A stretch of 64,000 nucleotides of DNA. It comes from Bugula neritina (taxonomy: Eukaryota > Bryozoa > Gymnolaemata > Cheilostomatida > Bugulidae). The notes below the pieces were generated by a model. The model made no database searches. It was not told where the DNA came from and saw nothing but the letters and a program-made list of their open reading frames with translations. The position numbers were made by a program, and so were the translations under genes. Of the stretch, positions 1 to 12,700 are shown piece by piece (within the stretch, counting starts at the first letter, position 1; every line of letters starts with the position of its first letter). Where the stretch lies: positions 30,616,004 through 30,680,003 of the forward strand of contig OZ037765.1 in NCBI GenBank assembly GCA_964035545.1, in the 5' to 3' direction.

Positions 1-140
1 TGCTACTGCTACTGCTACTGCTACTACTGCTTCTGCTACTGCTACTGCTACTACTGCTTCTGCTACTGCTACTGCTTCTGCTACTGCTACTGCTACTGCT
101 ACTGCTACTGCTACTCCTATTGCTACTGCTACTGCTACTA
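1..140. repeat. (TGCTAC)n / (TGCTTC)n microsatellite
   Basis: About 140 bases of near-perfect TGC/TAC trinucleotides with occasional TTC interruptions, starting at the window edge, so its full length is unknown. It lies upstream of, and probably in an intron of, the basonuclin-like gene. Positions 141-415 are AT-rich and show nothing else I can name. Confidence 0.95.
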
Positions 141-415
141 CTATTATATATGGTATATTTTATTTTCACTCCTATTAGTAGGGTAGAACAGCTATGAGTA
201 ACGGTGAACTGCACTGACTGACCAAGTAGTACGTTGCATGCAAAACTTATGCTTGTTTGTGATCGCCAGCATGCAATTATCATATCAGATAAATAACAGC
301 ATACATTTAATTTACTTCCATGGAAATTCTTATACATGATGAATAATTTGTTCTTATTTCGTATATATTTTTTTCAACCTCTTGCAATGGCTATTACAAC
401 TCAGTTGTTTTGCAG

Positions 416-2898
416 ATATTTCTGTGAGCAATATGATGAAATCAGGATCACCTCCCCCTGTTACAATGAGGCGGTCAGCTTCTCCGCCACCATCTAAACA
501 AACATGGCCGTTTAACAATCCGGCATTTGGTCAAACTGTGTATGTAACAACAAGCGGAAAGAAAAGGGTGTTATGTACAGCTTGTAACAAAACCTTCTGT
601 GACAAAGGAGCCCTGAAGATTCACTACAGCGCTGTTCATTTGAAGGTACTCTTCCCAAAAGGCATTTCGTATTTCACCTCTTACATATCATTTGCTTTTC
701 CATATTTAAATTTTAGACAAAATGATAATTATCTGTGCAGTTTAAAAGCCAAAATATTTTAATTTATAAAACTTGCAGGAAATGCACAAGTGCACAATTC
801 CCGGTTGCAACATGATGTTTAGTTCAAGACGAAGTCGTAACAGACACAGTGCTAATCCTAACCCCAAACTGCATACACCTCAGACAAGAAGACCGCGGGA
901 GAGATATGACCCAGGTATTTTATACACATATAATCTCTTGGAAAACTAACGCTTTGGTACTTTGGTACTTGGAGAAGACTGCATACTTCTAACCTAATTA
1001 CAACTGTAAGTTTTGCAAGAATAGAGTTTGTATAACAATATTTTCTAAATGATTTAGCTCAAACTTGACGAGCAAATGAAATGTGTTTAGAACAAGATCG
1101 CATGCTGGCTATGATGGGAATGCGGCAAGGACCGAAGTTAGAGAATGATTGCGATAGTTTGGTGGGAGAAGGAGAGCTCATTGATATGTCTGCCCATGAA
1201 AAGACGCAGGATTCAATGCAGGCCTCTGATGAAGAACATCATGATGCTGGATTTGTGGAGAATGATGACAGTGAACTAGTGGAAGAACTGCCTACTCAGG
1301 TAAAGGTATGGGAAGGATTTATGTCTTTTATAGATGTGAACCTTCAACAAATCTTTTGCATGCAGCATGAAGGTTGTTTCACTTTACTTTTGTGTCGTCT
1401 TGATTTAATAATTACATTATTAATAACTATTTTCACAATGCGTAATTAATTTTCATTAGGTTGCTTGCTTTCAAAAATTGTGTATCTGTTTAACTTATTA
1501 AGTATATTTAATTTGACCATGACTCTATCTGTGGGAAGAAAAATTTCTTGTTTTTAGTTAGTGCTACCTACTTGTAGAGCTATTAAATTGCCCAGTTAAA
1601 CCAATATTAAATAAGGTTTTAAAACAACCTGGTTACAAATGAATTTTGGAAAACATGTAGTTTAGAACTAGATAATGGTAACATCATCAGCTTAAATATG
1701 GCTGATCATTACAGCTTATAATCATCTTAACATAATACTTATTACTAAAATTTACCTAATCCAATTTACGATAACCGAAACTCTGAACATTTCTTATGTA
1801 TTTTCTCATGATAAGACAAAAATGGAGCACCTGTTTTAAAGTGCAAGTAATTAAAAGTGTAATATATTATCATAATGTAGAAATTTTATACACCTCCATT
1901 TAAATTGTCAATGCCCATTAATTGACTTTTATCTACTGTATTAGGTGACTTTAATCAAATTTAGTCAATTATTTAGAGTATAATATTAATTTTTTGCATG
2001 TTTATTGCATTTATTATGAAACACGCTACGTCAAATGCCTGCGTTATGAAATATACTACTCTGAATTCTTTTATAGGTGAAACAAGATGGCTCACTTTAC
2101 AGAAATAATAAAAGAAAAAGATTGATGCCTACAAAAGTGCCTACATCTTCGTCTCAAGCATCAGTAGATGATGACATTGGATCAGTAAAAAAGCTAAAAG
2201 AAGAAAACGCAACCATTGAAAATGACACGGAAGCCGAAAAGCCGCCAAATGAAGTGAGCAGAGAACCGGGTGAAGTCCGTAGTTCAAGGTCACCAGTAGA
2301 GCCTGGTGAAGTTGTGCGACCAGAAAATGGAGAGGAAAATGCTGCCAAGTTCATGTCAAAATTTCCGATGACCAACACTGACAAGGTTTCAGTTATGCAG
2401 TCTTTACTGTCTTCATTTCTGCCTCCAACTGCTGACAATCAGAACAATGCATTCTGGTCAAGTTTTATCCAAAAGACGGCGGCTGCTGCTGCCGCCCAGA
2501 ATGCTACACTGAGTCAGGAGCTGAATGTGGAAGACAACTCCGACGATGAATCTACATGCTCAGAGAAAGTGGATGACAGCGATAAACAACAACAGCTATA
2601 TAAGTGTACAATAGATGGCTGTCAGTCGTCTTTCAGCACTGAAAAAAATAGAAATTTACACTCAATGAATTTAAAATTACATCGGGCAATGTTAGAAAGT
2701 AACGCTAGCATGATTGATTGTGACACTAGCAACCAATCTCAAAGAGACTGTATATTCTGTGATAAATCTTTTCCGTCAGGTGAAATATTAGCTAAGCATA
2801 TTCACGCAGTTCACCAAGGACAAGAACCAATGTATAATGATCAAAACTTTTCAACTCAAATTGATTCGCTCAAAAATAAGACTCCAGTTATTGCGTAA
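416..2898 (+). CDS. BNC: Basonuclin-like C2H2 zinc-finger protein, 3' part (4 exons)
   Basis: Visible exons are 416-645, 779-914, 1091-1299 and 2077-2898 (stop TAA at 2896-2898); all have GT/AG borders and the phases agree. They encode about 464 residues; the N-terminal part lies before the window. Exons 1-2 encode the hallmark basonuclin finger pair: [20 protein letters not shown], then [20 protein letters not shown] ending in SANPNPKLH. The last exon has a KRKR basic cluster after its start (nuclear-localisation-like), a short Ala run, a CTIDGC..F..H..H finger resembling the second half of a basonuclin pair, and a final CIFCDKSF...H...H finger. Basonuclins (BNC1/BNC2 in vertebrates, disco-related in insects) are nuclear DNA-binding regulators of transcription. 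The orthology is confident; whether it predates the BNC1/BNC2 split cannot be decided here. Compared with vertebrate proteins (about 1,000 residues), two half-fingers seem to be missing. Confidence 0.9.
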
Positions 2899-5800
2899 GT
2901 GTGGAAAAGATGATTGAGAATGCTCAGCAAGATAGTATTAAGTTAACCTCTACAGCCTCTCCCTTGGGTGACAGGGGATTATGGTGTTGCAACATAGTAT
3001 AGACAATGAATATTACTCTCCGGATTAAAGTTAAGTACTTTGAAATAATAACCACTGCTATAATTATTATATAAAGCAGTTATTTATTTATAATAGTATT
3101 ACAGAGTTTGTCACCATTTGTTATAGCTAATTATATTATTGTAGTATTATTAACCATTAAGATATTGCAATTATATTTATATTTTTTTGTTTCAACTAGT
3201 ATTGTTAGCTCAGAATTTTCATGCCAAGATAAATTCAAATTCGTTGCTAAAAGATTATTATTTTTTGTTAGAAAAAACTATTTATTTTTGGTTTGTTGTA
3301 AAATAGGTCTAAATCTCTTTGATCATCAAATATTCTGGTACAGAGGCTAGGTTTTGTTACCAATGTCAAGGACAGAATTATACACTAACATGATATTTAC
3401 TAAATTTATTTGGTGCTTTGCTCGATTTTGAGCTGTAATTGTGTCTGGTCACAAGATGCCACATATGACTAACTTACCCACAAGATTGGCACACTGAAGC
3501 TATTAGCTCTTCATGTGATACATATTATACGGTATCATTTTGTTTTTTACTTTAGACATAACTTTCACATTACGACAATAAATTATGATATAAAATACAG
3601 GTTGACTTAAATCAATGTTTTGAAATACTTTAATAACTTTTCGTGACAGTAATGGTGAAGATGTAATAAAGCAGGGATTTTATATACTATATAATATGAT
3701 ATATCTTTTAATATTTTCTAATCTTAAAACAGCTGTTATATATACTAGGAAACCTGGATTAATATCTTAGCCAAAATATAGCAAAACAAGTCTCTAAATA
3801 CTTATTCGTATTTATACTTGCATTTAGGTGAACATAATGGAGCAAAACCTGTGTATTGGTTGTTGATGTTATTATATGTGAATTAAATATACTATATATA
3901 GGCCATTCATGCAGTAAGATAACTTTACATCCATCAAAATATTCCTAAATTTAAACAGATGACTGCAGTTTATAATAATAAAACAATAATCTGAATACAA
4001 AACATTCACTTTTAAACAAAATAATTATTATCTTTTAAAATGCACGCAGAAGTCATAACTAAAAAGTAATAATTATGCTAATTAATAATATTGCAATAGG
4101 TTGCATAAGCATAGAGGAATAAATTATAGTTATTGGGCAGGAGCTAGTGCAAATGACTTCTAAACTGTTAGGAAAATAGTAATATAGTTGTATTGGGCTA
4201 CTCAAATTCACTATAGAACAGTTGTTGGCCAATTATACAAACCAATATCTATTCATTACTTATACATATAAGATTTATTTTTTGATTAACAACTATTCCA
4301 ATAAAATAATTGTACTATAATTTTAAAAGTTTTTATGTTATTGTAGTAATAAAAGTTAATTATGCATGCTTGATTGGAAGAAGAATTATGTCATAATCCA
4401 TGCAGTAAATACACCATTCTATGATTGAGATCTCCACGCACTCACCACAAACATTTTATGAATTATATTGTATGCATAATTTAGAAGTTGCAGTTGTTTT
4501 GGTAAATATGTGCCAATTGTATGAAATGTAATTTCAGTTGAGCTATTGTTTAAAAATAGTGAATACTAGTAATGCCTTATTCAGAATTTAACTTCTTGTT
4601 TTTATAAAAGAACTACTAGTATAGTTTCTAATATTCCAAAGGTTATGTGTTAAATTTATTAACTTGTATTTTAAATGGTTATGAACAGCCAATGATTTTC
4701 AGTACACATGCAAGAAAAGAGTTTTATTTAACATAGAGAAGTTAGTAATGACTATGTATGTCTATCCTTTTTTTTCAGTTAAGCAATTGATTACTTGACC
4801 AATTTCCTTTTACTGTTTAGCTGCAGTAAAAGGTTTGAAAATTATAACATTAAAACCAAAATCTCAAGCCTAAAATAATGATATAAATCTAAAACTTTTA
4901 AGAACACATTAGCATGGGTTATGGAAGGTGAACCCTGTATTTACCCCAAATCACTAAAGCCCCCCCCCCTTGGTCTCTGCAATAACCTATTTTAGCTATA
5001 TTCACTTGTATGTTGCCAGCACAGCTAAAAGTCTATTAGATTATCTAGGCCCGCAGTTTCTTTGCATCTTGCAGAGTAAGCTCACGTCTATAGAGCTTTT
5101 CCTCTTTATGAGGTTGGTTTAATAGTGTAGCAGTTATGCATGTAAGCAAGTATTTGTTACATGGGTCTACTGTTCGCTTGATGAATACTATTTTATAGAT
5201 CTAATAAGAATAGTAGCTTGATAAATAGTAGTGGTAAATAGAGGTTGGTATTTATATTCATACTATTTAGAATTAGTAACATAATATTATATAATCTAAA
5301 CACAAACTTTCAAATATAGTGTAATACTACAATATACTGAAAGTTGCAGTCGTAATATATTTTTAATTTCAATTCAATCTCATTGAGTTGTACAAAATTC
5401 TATCAAGTAAGGATTGTATAGGCAAACTAGATATTATATATTATGGTGGCTACATAAACACATTTAGGAGCAGTAGTGGAGAAATTGAGATAGCCTAAGT
5501 TCTTTAAATTTCTTTATACATTTTGGTTTGGGGCGCAGGTTGAAATTATCCCAAGAACATAACTTCTTATACTACATTTCTAATCTAGAATACAGGCTTT
5601 TCTCAATTTCTCCATTACAGCACCTACCACCATAAACAAGCCTTTACTACGTTTGTAAGACAACATAATGCCTATTTATATATCTATTAATTTTGTGCAA
5701 AAACTGTCACATTATTTTCCAATTTTCCAAAGGGTGATTCTGCCATCATGTAATATTAAAAACAGCACCAGAAGAAAAATGGCAAATTTTTAGATCAAAG

Positions 5801-6485
5801 GTAACCCCAAATTACCAATTAAGTGAGAAACTGTTGGCATAATTTTATGCTTTTACTGCACACCCGCCATAGCCTTAAATTCTTGGCTTACTTAAATGTA
5901 CATTTATATTAGTTAATATAAACATTCTATAAATCATTCATAGGTGTGTATATTAGCTAATTTTGGCTATCTTTTATAATTTGATTTAGCATATCTAATG
6001 GGATAAAAGTCATATTAGAGAAACACTATTAGGATTTGCCAGTACATTGTGTGTAGAGAAAGACTTTTGATGATACTAATTTTTAACCCTGCTTAATCAA
6101 TGGATAGTCAACTAGTGTAAATAAATATTATACTCGTATTGTAAAATGCATTAAACCACACAATTCATTTAAACCTACCAGCCTATCAAATATATGGAGT
6201 TTTTTCTTTGCAGCAAGTAACTGAATAAACTAACTGCAATTAGAGTATTTCATTGTATATATTTGTGGGACAGAATACATGGATATGTATCATTATTATA
6301 TTACAAGTTATATACATTTCATTGTATGGAGGTAAAAACTTGTGGGTTACCAAACTATTGTTTATAAACATAAGCCAAGGATGACAACTCCACAATGTAA
6401 ACTAAAACAACTGCCAAATAAAGCAACTGCTGTCATGGAAACCGATGGTAAACAAATTGTAGCATATATACATTAATATATCACA
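2899..6485. other. Intergenic region / 3' UTRs between convergent BNC and WDR83
   Basis: 3.6 kb of AT-rich DNA between two convergent genes. It should contain the basonuclin 3' UTR; an AATAAA at 3577-3582 is one candidate polyadenylation signal but not the only one. A short C9 run lies near 4963. One TA-flanked MITE sits at 5467-5624. I see no other open frame with family resemblance. Confidence 0.7.
5467..5624 (-). mobile_element. TA-flanked MITE (Tc1/mariner-like), copy 1
   Basis: A 158-bp element with imperfect inverted ends: the left end reads GGAGCAGTAGTGGAGAAATT and the right end, reverse-complemented, reads GGTGCTGTAATGGAGAAATT. It is bounded on both sides by TA (5465-5466 and 5625-5626), as expected of Tc1/mariner insertions. 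Its body, reverse-complemented, aligns along its length with 53904-54051, which shows it is a dispersed family. It has no coding capacity. Family assignment rests only on the TA boundary and the inverted ends. Confidence 0.65.
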
Positions 6486-8373
6486 CTAGTCATTGTCTGC
6501 CGGTATTTCCCAGAGATATACACAACCAAGACTAGCACTTAGCAACTTTTCTTCAGTTGGATGAAACGAAATAGAGTGGACAACTCTATAGTCATGCTGC
6601 AATTTACTAATAATTTTCCCAGTAATCAAGTCCCAGATATAGACAGCAGAATCCTCAGAGCCACTGTAGATATAGTTATCTTTACTGTTCATGCAGCATT
6701 CGAGTTTATATTCACTATTAGAATGGCCAGAGAATTCATTGAGTAACTTCCCAGTATCGTTGTCTATAAGCCTTATTGCATCACCTTGTAGACCGGCCAG
6801 AGTGCATTGTGAGTCTTTGGTGAATGTGGCACAGGATATTGGACCACCCAAATAATCGGAGTACATGAACCCCAGTCTAATGTCATACCTGCAAGAGCAC
6901 AATACTGAACTTCAGTATACAGAAGGATAACAGGATGGTCAGAGGGTTATGAGTTGGTGAAGGAGCAACAGGAGGGTAGTGAGAGGGTAGGTAGGACTTG
7001 TGAAAGGGTAGAGATAAAGTAATGAAGAAGTAGTAAAAAAGACGGTAAATGGGCAGTGAAGGGGTAATAAAAAGAGTATACTTTATATTTCTCTGTGTTA
7101 AATATAAACTAACATTGATTGAAATAGTATAAGAGTACTCATTAAATGCAATAGTTTAATACCTAAATTATCTATAAAGAACAGGAGCAAAAACACATGC
7201 AGCATGCTGTGATTGAATGCATACAGCAGATTCGAAAAGTGGTAGAACGAATCACACAAAATACTAAACATAGTTAAAAAAAGAATAAGATAAACTAAAT
7301 GTGAATGATAAAGTTTGAAATTTCATGAAAGTGCAACAAAATGACCTAGCAGTCACTTTTCATGCTTTTTGAAAATATTTAATAAGACACATTCATTTGG
7401 TAAAATTATTTCAAATTTTCAAACATGACAATACAGCAGCATACTTGAATATTAGCAGCAGATAAGAAATTTACTAGACTAACCGCCGTATGCACGCATC
7501 AGCTGATCCAGTCAGAATCTGAGAGTCAGTAACATACAGTGACGTCACGTTGTCTTTGGCCTCATTCATAGTCTGGATGGGTTCATATGATCTGCTGCGA
7601 AGGTCCCACACTTTACACGTTCCATCCACAGATGCAGAGAAGAGTAGAGTAGATTCTGCGTTGAACTTTACTGTGTTCACCTAAACAGGGGATATGAAAC
7701 GTGACTCAGAATATCGCATTATTGTGTGACATAACTTACCAAGGAAACCAATTCCGAGTAAGTTGATCACATGCCTAATTCCCAATCTAAATTTTTTTCA
7801 AGAAAAAATTGATTCAGCAATCCTGCAACAGGTTTTTGACAAGAAAACCCCATCAGCTAGATCTGTAACTTCGTTCTACACGCAGAAGAAAATTGAAATC
7901 AATACAATTAGTATTTAAACTACCGTTTAGTTTTATCAATAGGGCAGAATATTGTCATATACCTTGTCATCATGGGCTCTAATTTTTCTAATAACTTTTC
8001 CAGTTGAGACATCAGTAAGAAAAACTTTTCGATCTAAACCAGCCGTAGCAAACTTGCCATTGTCATGTGATGCAACAACATCTAATATCTCCGAGCCATG
8101 AATGCTAAAAACATAAAGTATGCAGCTCTTAAAATTTTGAAAAATGAAAAACAACACATTTCACAGAAAGTCACGGAAATGTACAAAACATCAAAACAAT
8201 AGATTTATAGGTGTTGCTTACTTTTTATAAGATTTGATTAAAAGCTGGCGAGTTGGGTTCCATAGTTTAAGTGTTTTGTCACTTCCACAAGTGAGCATAT
8301 AATTTCCATCATGATTAAATCGAACACTTCTTACTGCTCCATGATCCGTGTTAATAACTGCTGTTCGCTTCAT
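6486..8373 (-). CDS. WDR83: WD-repeat protein WDR83 / MORG1
   Basis: Four exons on the minus strand: 8385-8222, 8104-7963, 7680-7484 and 6888-6486 (stop at the low end); introns are GT/AG and phases agree. From the ATG at 8373-8371 the protein is 297 residues, against about 315 in human. It is a beta-propeller of WD repeats. Recognisable blocks include GAVRSVRFNHDGNYMLTCGS, KTLKLWNPTRQLL, SGSEDSAVYIWDL and EYKLECC, which follow the human WDR83 order closely. WDR83 (MAPK organizer 1) scaffolds ERK-pathway components and is found with spliceosomes; those roles are known from the family, not seen here. The first visible exon has an acceptor-like TTTGCAG just upstream (8386-8391), so a 5' non-coding or very short coding exon may exist, and the true start could lie further upstream. 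It converges on basonuclin and diverges from PRKDC. Confidence 0.93.
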
Positions 8374-8385
8374 TTTGTCAAGCCA

Positions 8386-9772
8386 CTGCAAATAGCAATA
8401 AATATTTTACAAAATAAAAGAAATATTGGTCAAGACATATTGTCATTTGTTGGTTTGTTACAGTAAGTTCAAGATAACTTACATTATGCTGTTGAATAGA
8501 TGCTTGAAAAAAACCAAACTTAAATTGTGATATCAGATACTAAATAAAAAAGACTTGTCTACATCATAATCATTATTTAATAGGTTACACTGACATGCAC
8601 TTGAAAGTTTTCGACTTTGTTTGCTGAAATCACTGACTTACACAACTAATTGACTGAAAAACTTTGATTGACTTCAAAAAAGTGTTTTAAATTTTCGTAA
8701 ATCAAAGTCTAAAATGGAAATTTCTTAATTTAATTTTTAGTAACTCTACAAAGATAAATTTGCTGAATCATAATAATTTAAAAAAAGTAAATTTTTTTTC
8801 AGCCATAAATTATAACTTAATGCTGCTAGAAAAATTAATGACTGATGTAATTTAAATTTGATAGTATTACTATTAGTATTAAATTTATTTTTAATAAGTA
8901 TTACAATTATCATTATCATTATGACTATGGTAGTAGTCTAGTTAACCTACTCATAGTTCTAGTCAATGAATATGACAAAACATCAATTTGAAAAGGTAGA
9001 AGAAAGTTTTTATGCAACTTCTAATGCTAATGCTTGATCACATAAGCATACAGTAGACAGTAGTAGACGTAGTTGTGGACCGTTACACTTATTCTTAATC
9101 TTACTACCAGCATCACTATCAGTATGAGTATGGGTATCAATATCACTACCACTAATACTATGTCAATCTGCACAAACCACATAATGAATTATTCTACATT
9201 GAATATCATTATCAATATGTAAAAAAATATGAAAAACCACACAATCACATTGACTATTTTACTACAACTCTACCACTACCAGTACAATGCATGAAAAAAT
9301 ATATCATTACATACAGAATTAGAATAAAATCAACTTTTGCATTTGCTGTATTCAATTCTAACACTGCGAGAGCAAATAGATATTATATTATCTAATAACT
9401 TTAATATTATAATTTACTATAAGAATAACATCATTTACGCCGGAACTCTGAAATATGTAGCAATATTTGAGTGGCTACTACGAATTAGCAACTACTCTGA
9501 AAAAAATATACACCGCATTGGACAAATTGCGCTGTTAGCCTTTAAGATAGTTTTGGTTCAAGTAAATGCATTTTCAATTTTTTTGGAGGTATCAAAGTGA
9601 AAGTAATATATTTTATAATAACAAGTTTAATCACTTTAGTCCAACATGGTTTATGTTTGATATCATATGACAATTATGCCGTTAGATTTAAAGCTAACTC
9701 ACTGAATAAAATAATTTTTTGACGAAATGGCATAATAAAAACTACAATAATAAACTCAATATCAAATTCAAT
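8386..9772. promoter_or_regulatory. Divergent intergenic region between WDR83 and PRKDC
   Basis: About 1.4 kb separates the two oppositely transcribed genes, so it should contain both promoters unless non-coding first exons lie in it. It is AT-rich with no CpG-rich stretch and no clear TATA or initiator that I would defend. Positions 9105-9155 hold a degenerate ATCACTATCAGTATGAGTAT-type repeat that resembles another one inside PRKDC intron 1 (about 10080-10135). Confidence 0.5.
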
Positions 9773-12700
9773 ATGACTCAAGCAGCCAAAGACTTGCCAA
9801 ACTTGTTTCAGAAACTCAGTGAATCGATTTTATTGTCTGATGATGTTATCTGTCCATTATTGGCAGATACTCTCAAGCTATGTCTGCAAGACGTAACTAC
9901 AGAAAGTGCTGGTGAGCTGTAATTAATATTGTAATACTTTTTTATCTAAAATTTTGCTTAGAACTTAAGGCTAATAATTATAATTAGTAATACTATGATT
10001 ATCAACATGATAATGGCTTTACTCCTAATCCTATCACTGTCATCGTATTGTTTGTGTTTTATTATTATGACTATCTCTGCAGCTATCACTATCAGCATAG
10101 GTACTAGTATCACTATGAGTATCAGTATGAATATAGAAACAGAGTATAGACATAGTTGTAGAATTGTGATCACTTCTTCTCATATTTTAATTTAGATTAG
10201 TTATCTTTTTAGGATAATCATTTAAACTTACATTTGCATGTTAAACTATTAGTATCAATATGAATTGTTTTTGTAATAACTATTTTTGCCCCAAATAAAT
10301 TATTGTATTTAATTTCATGGTATTATTAGTATGACTGCATTATTCAACTCAAACTTGCTAGTCACAAGTAGGACGTTTGTTATTTATGGTGTTATGTTTT
10401 AGACATTGTTATTTCCAATGCCTTTGATCAGAAGTTTGGTATTTTATCATTCCTACGTTCTATCTCCGCTAAGCAAGTTGTGAGTACGAGATATTACAAG
10501 TGCTTAAAATATTTATTCCAAATAAATTGATTGTTGTTTTCAGCAACTTCAATCTGTAAAAGACCCCGTGTTTTATTTATAGCTATAGTTGTAAGATGCT
10601 GTTTCCTTTTTTAGCTCACAATTTTAATAATTAATATTGTGTTTTAGTTGAGAAGATCTATTTCAGATTCTTTAGATTTTATACAAAGTCTGATAAAAAA
10701 GTATGGAACACAACTTAAAAGTTTTGTGAAAAACATTCAGGTAACTCATATTCTGCTTGCATACCCGATAAAGTATTTTTTTAGGTTTCAATTTAGTCCT
10801 GCTTTATTTTGTATATTTTCAGAATTCCTACAAGATGACAATGTATTATGACTTTATCTTCTAGAGAAACCTAAATTGAACTTGAAAAACTATATTTTTC
10901 AATTTTAATTGAATTTATTTTTTAAAAAGTGACAAACCTGTACATTAAATATTAGAATTAGCCATTTCTGTATCTATTTTTGTAGGAGGTTTGTCTTCAA
11001 GTGTATACAGTAGCAACAGTTGCAGAGTTGAAATGTAGAGCCTTATCAACTATTAGTGAGGTTAGCTGCTATTATATAGCAAACAATTTACATATTATAT
11101 CTTTTTAAATTAGTTTCACTATCTTTTGTAAGAAGCAAAAATAGCATCTAATTAGGCATTTCATCGGAAGAACTTTAATGTTTTGGTGTTTATTTCCACA
11201 TAGTTATTCAGCATTATCTTGATGTAATTACTGCCAAAATTGTTAAACTAAACCTTGTGGCATTAGAAAACTGTAGTTTTGCATCGAATTGCAAGTAAAA
11301 CTATGGAGTTTTATACAAAGGATAGAACTCTACTGTTTTGGTATTTGCATTTATATAGTAATTCAAAATTATATTGATTTAGTTGTTAAATTTTTTTAGC
11401 TAAATGTTGTGGTATTACAAAATTTAAATTCTACATGTTATGTCAGCGAATTGCATATGATACTACTGAGTTTTATACATATAATAGATGTTAAAGACTG
11501 AACTGGCAACATACTGCAATGACCTGCTACTGGTTGCCAAGAAACTCACTTCTGATTTTGCCAAGTCTGACACGCATGTCAAACCTACTGGTAATTCTCA
11601 CTTTGAGTTTACTTCTTGTATGTATAAGGTTTAGTTGATGACTCACGTTGTGCTGTTGCAAGCCTCTGTTGAAGTAATTTTATGTATCAACGGGTATGTT
11701 GTATTTGGATGTTAAATGTTTTTATGGAATTGCATTGTGATCTAAGGTTTAAACAACTAGCAAAGTGTAATATTTTGAAAAGAAAATTTGAAGAGGTTTA
11801 AACAGGTCCTCTCATTCTACAGTTTTAGAAAGTTTTAAAACTTTTTAAAAACAAACTTGAGATCTAAAGAATCTAAGAAATGTATGTAAATTAAAAAGAT
11901 GTTCATGTGTCATTAGTATCTACGCAATATCTTCATTAGACATATGTAATCCACTATGCCATAGATTCTAATTTTTCGTATTACTATAAAGCTTGAGATC
12001 AGAGACATATGCACTAGGCAACTAGTTTTCAAGTTATAAGATCAAAAAAGTATATTTTGTGTGAAATTAGGTGGTGTCTTTTTCTAAACGTTTTTTGTTT
12101 TCATACATTGTAGATTATGTTTTGTATAGTATAGCAAACATTATGTTGATTAAAATAAGTAATTTCGTACCTTCATTGAAAAAATTCTTTGTAGCATATT
12201 AGAGCTCTAGAAATGTGGATGATGAGGGAGTTTTAACTTTTAAAATTTGCTGTGTGAACTTGTAGAAGTTGAGCGAATGTTGTGTTAATTTCCCTATGTG
12301 TCATGCTTGCAGTGAAAAAGGAAATACTGGTGCTGCTAGGACAGTTCTGCTCATGTTCTCCCTCGTCTATGAGTGAAATCTCAGACAGCTTGGCTGAGAA
12401 GATTATCAGCACTCTTCAGTATCAGGTATGTGCTACTAGTTAGTCAGTGTACTACTAGACAGTCAGTGTACTACTAGACAGTCAGTGTACTACTAGTCAG
12501 TCAGTCAGTGTACTACTAGTCAGTCAGTCAGTATACTACTAGTCAGTCAGTGTACTACTAGTCAGTCAGTATACTACTAGTCAGTCAGTATACTACTAGA
12601 CAGTCAGTATACTACTAGACAGTCAGTATACTACTAGTCAGTCAGTATACTACTAGACAGTCAGTATACTACTAGATAGTCAACCAGTCAGTCAGATTAC

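Noticed and set aside
2154-2438. Antisense open frame of 94 codons in the basonuclin last exon
   Set aside because: It is the reverse shadow of a coding exon with no family resemblance.
9337-9600. Open frame of 87 codons between WDR83 and PRKDC
   Set aside because: AT-rich chance frame without an ATG start, splice context or recognisable similarity.
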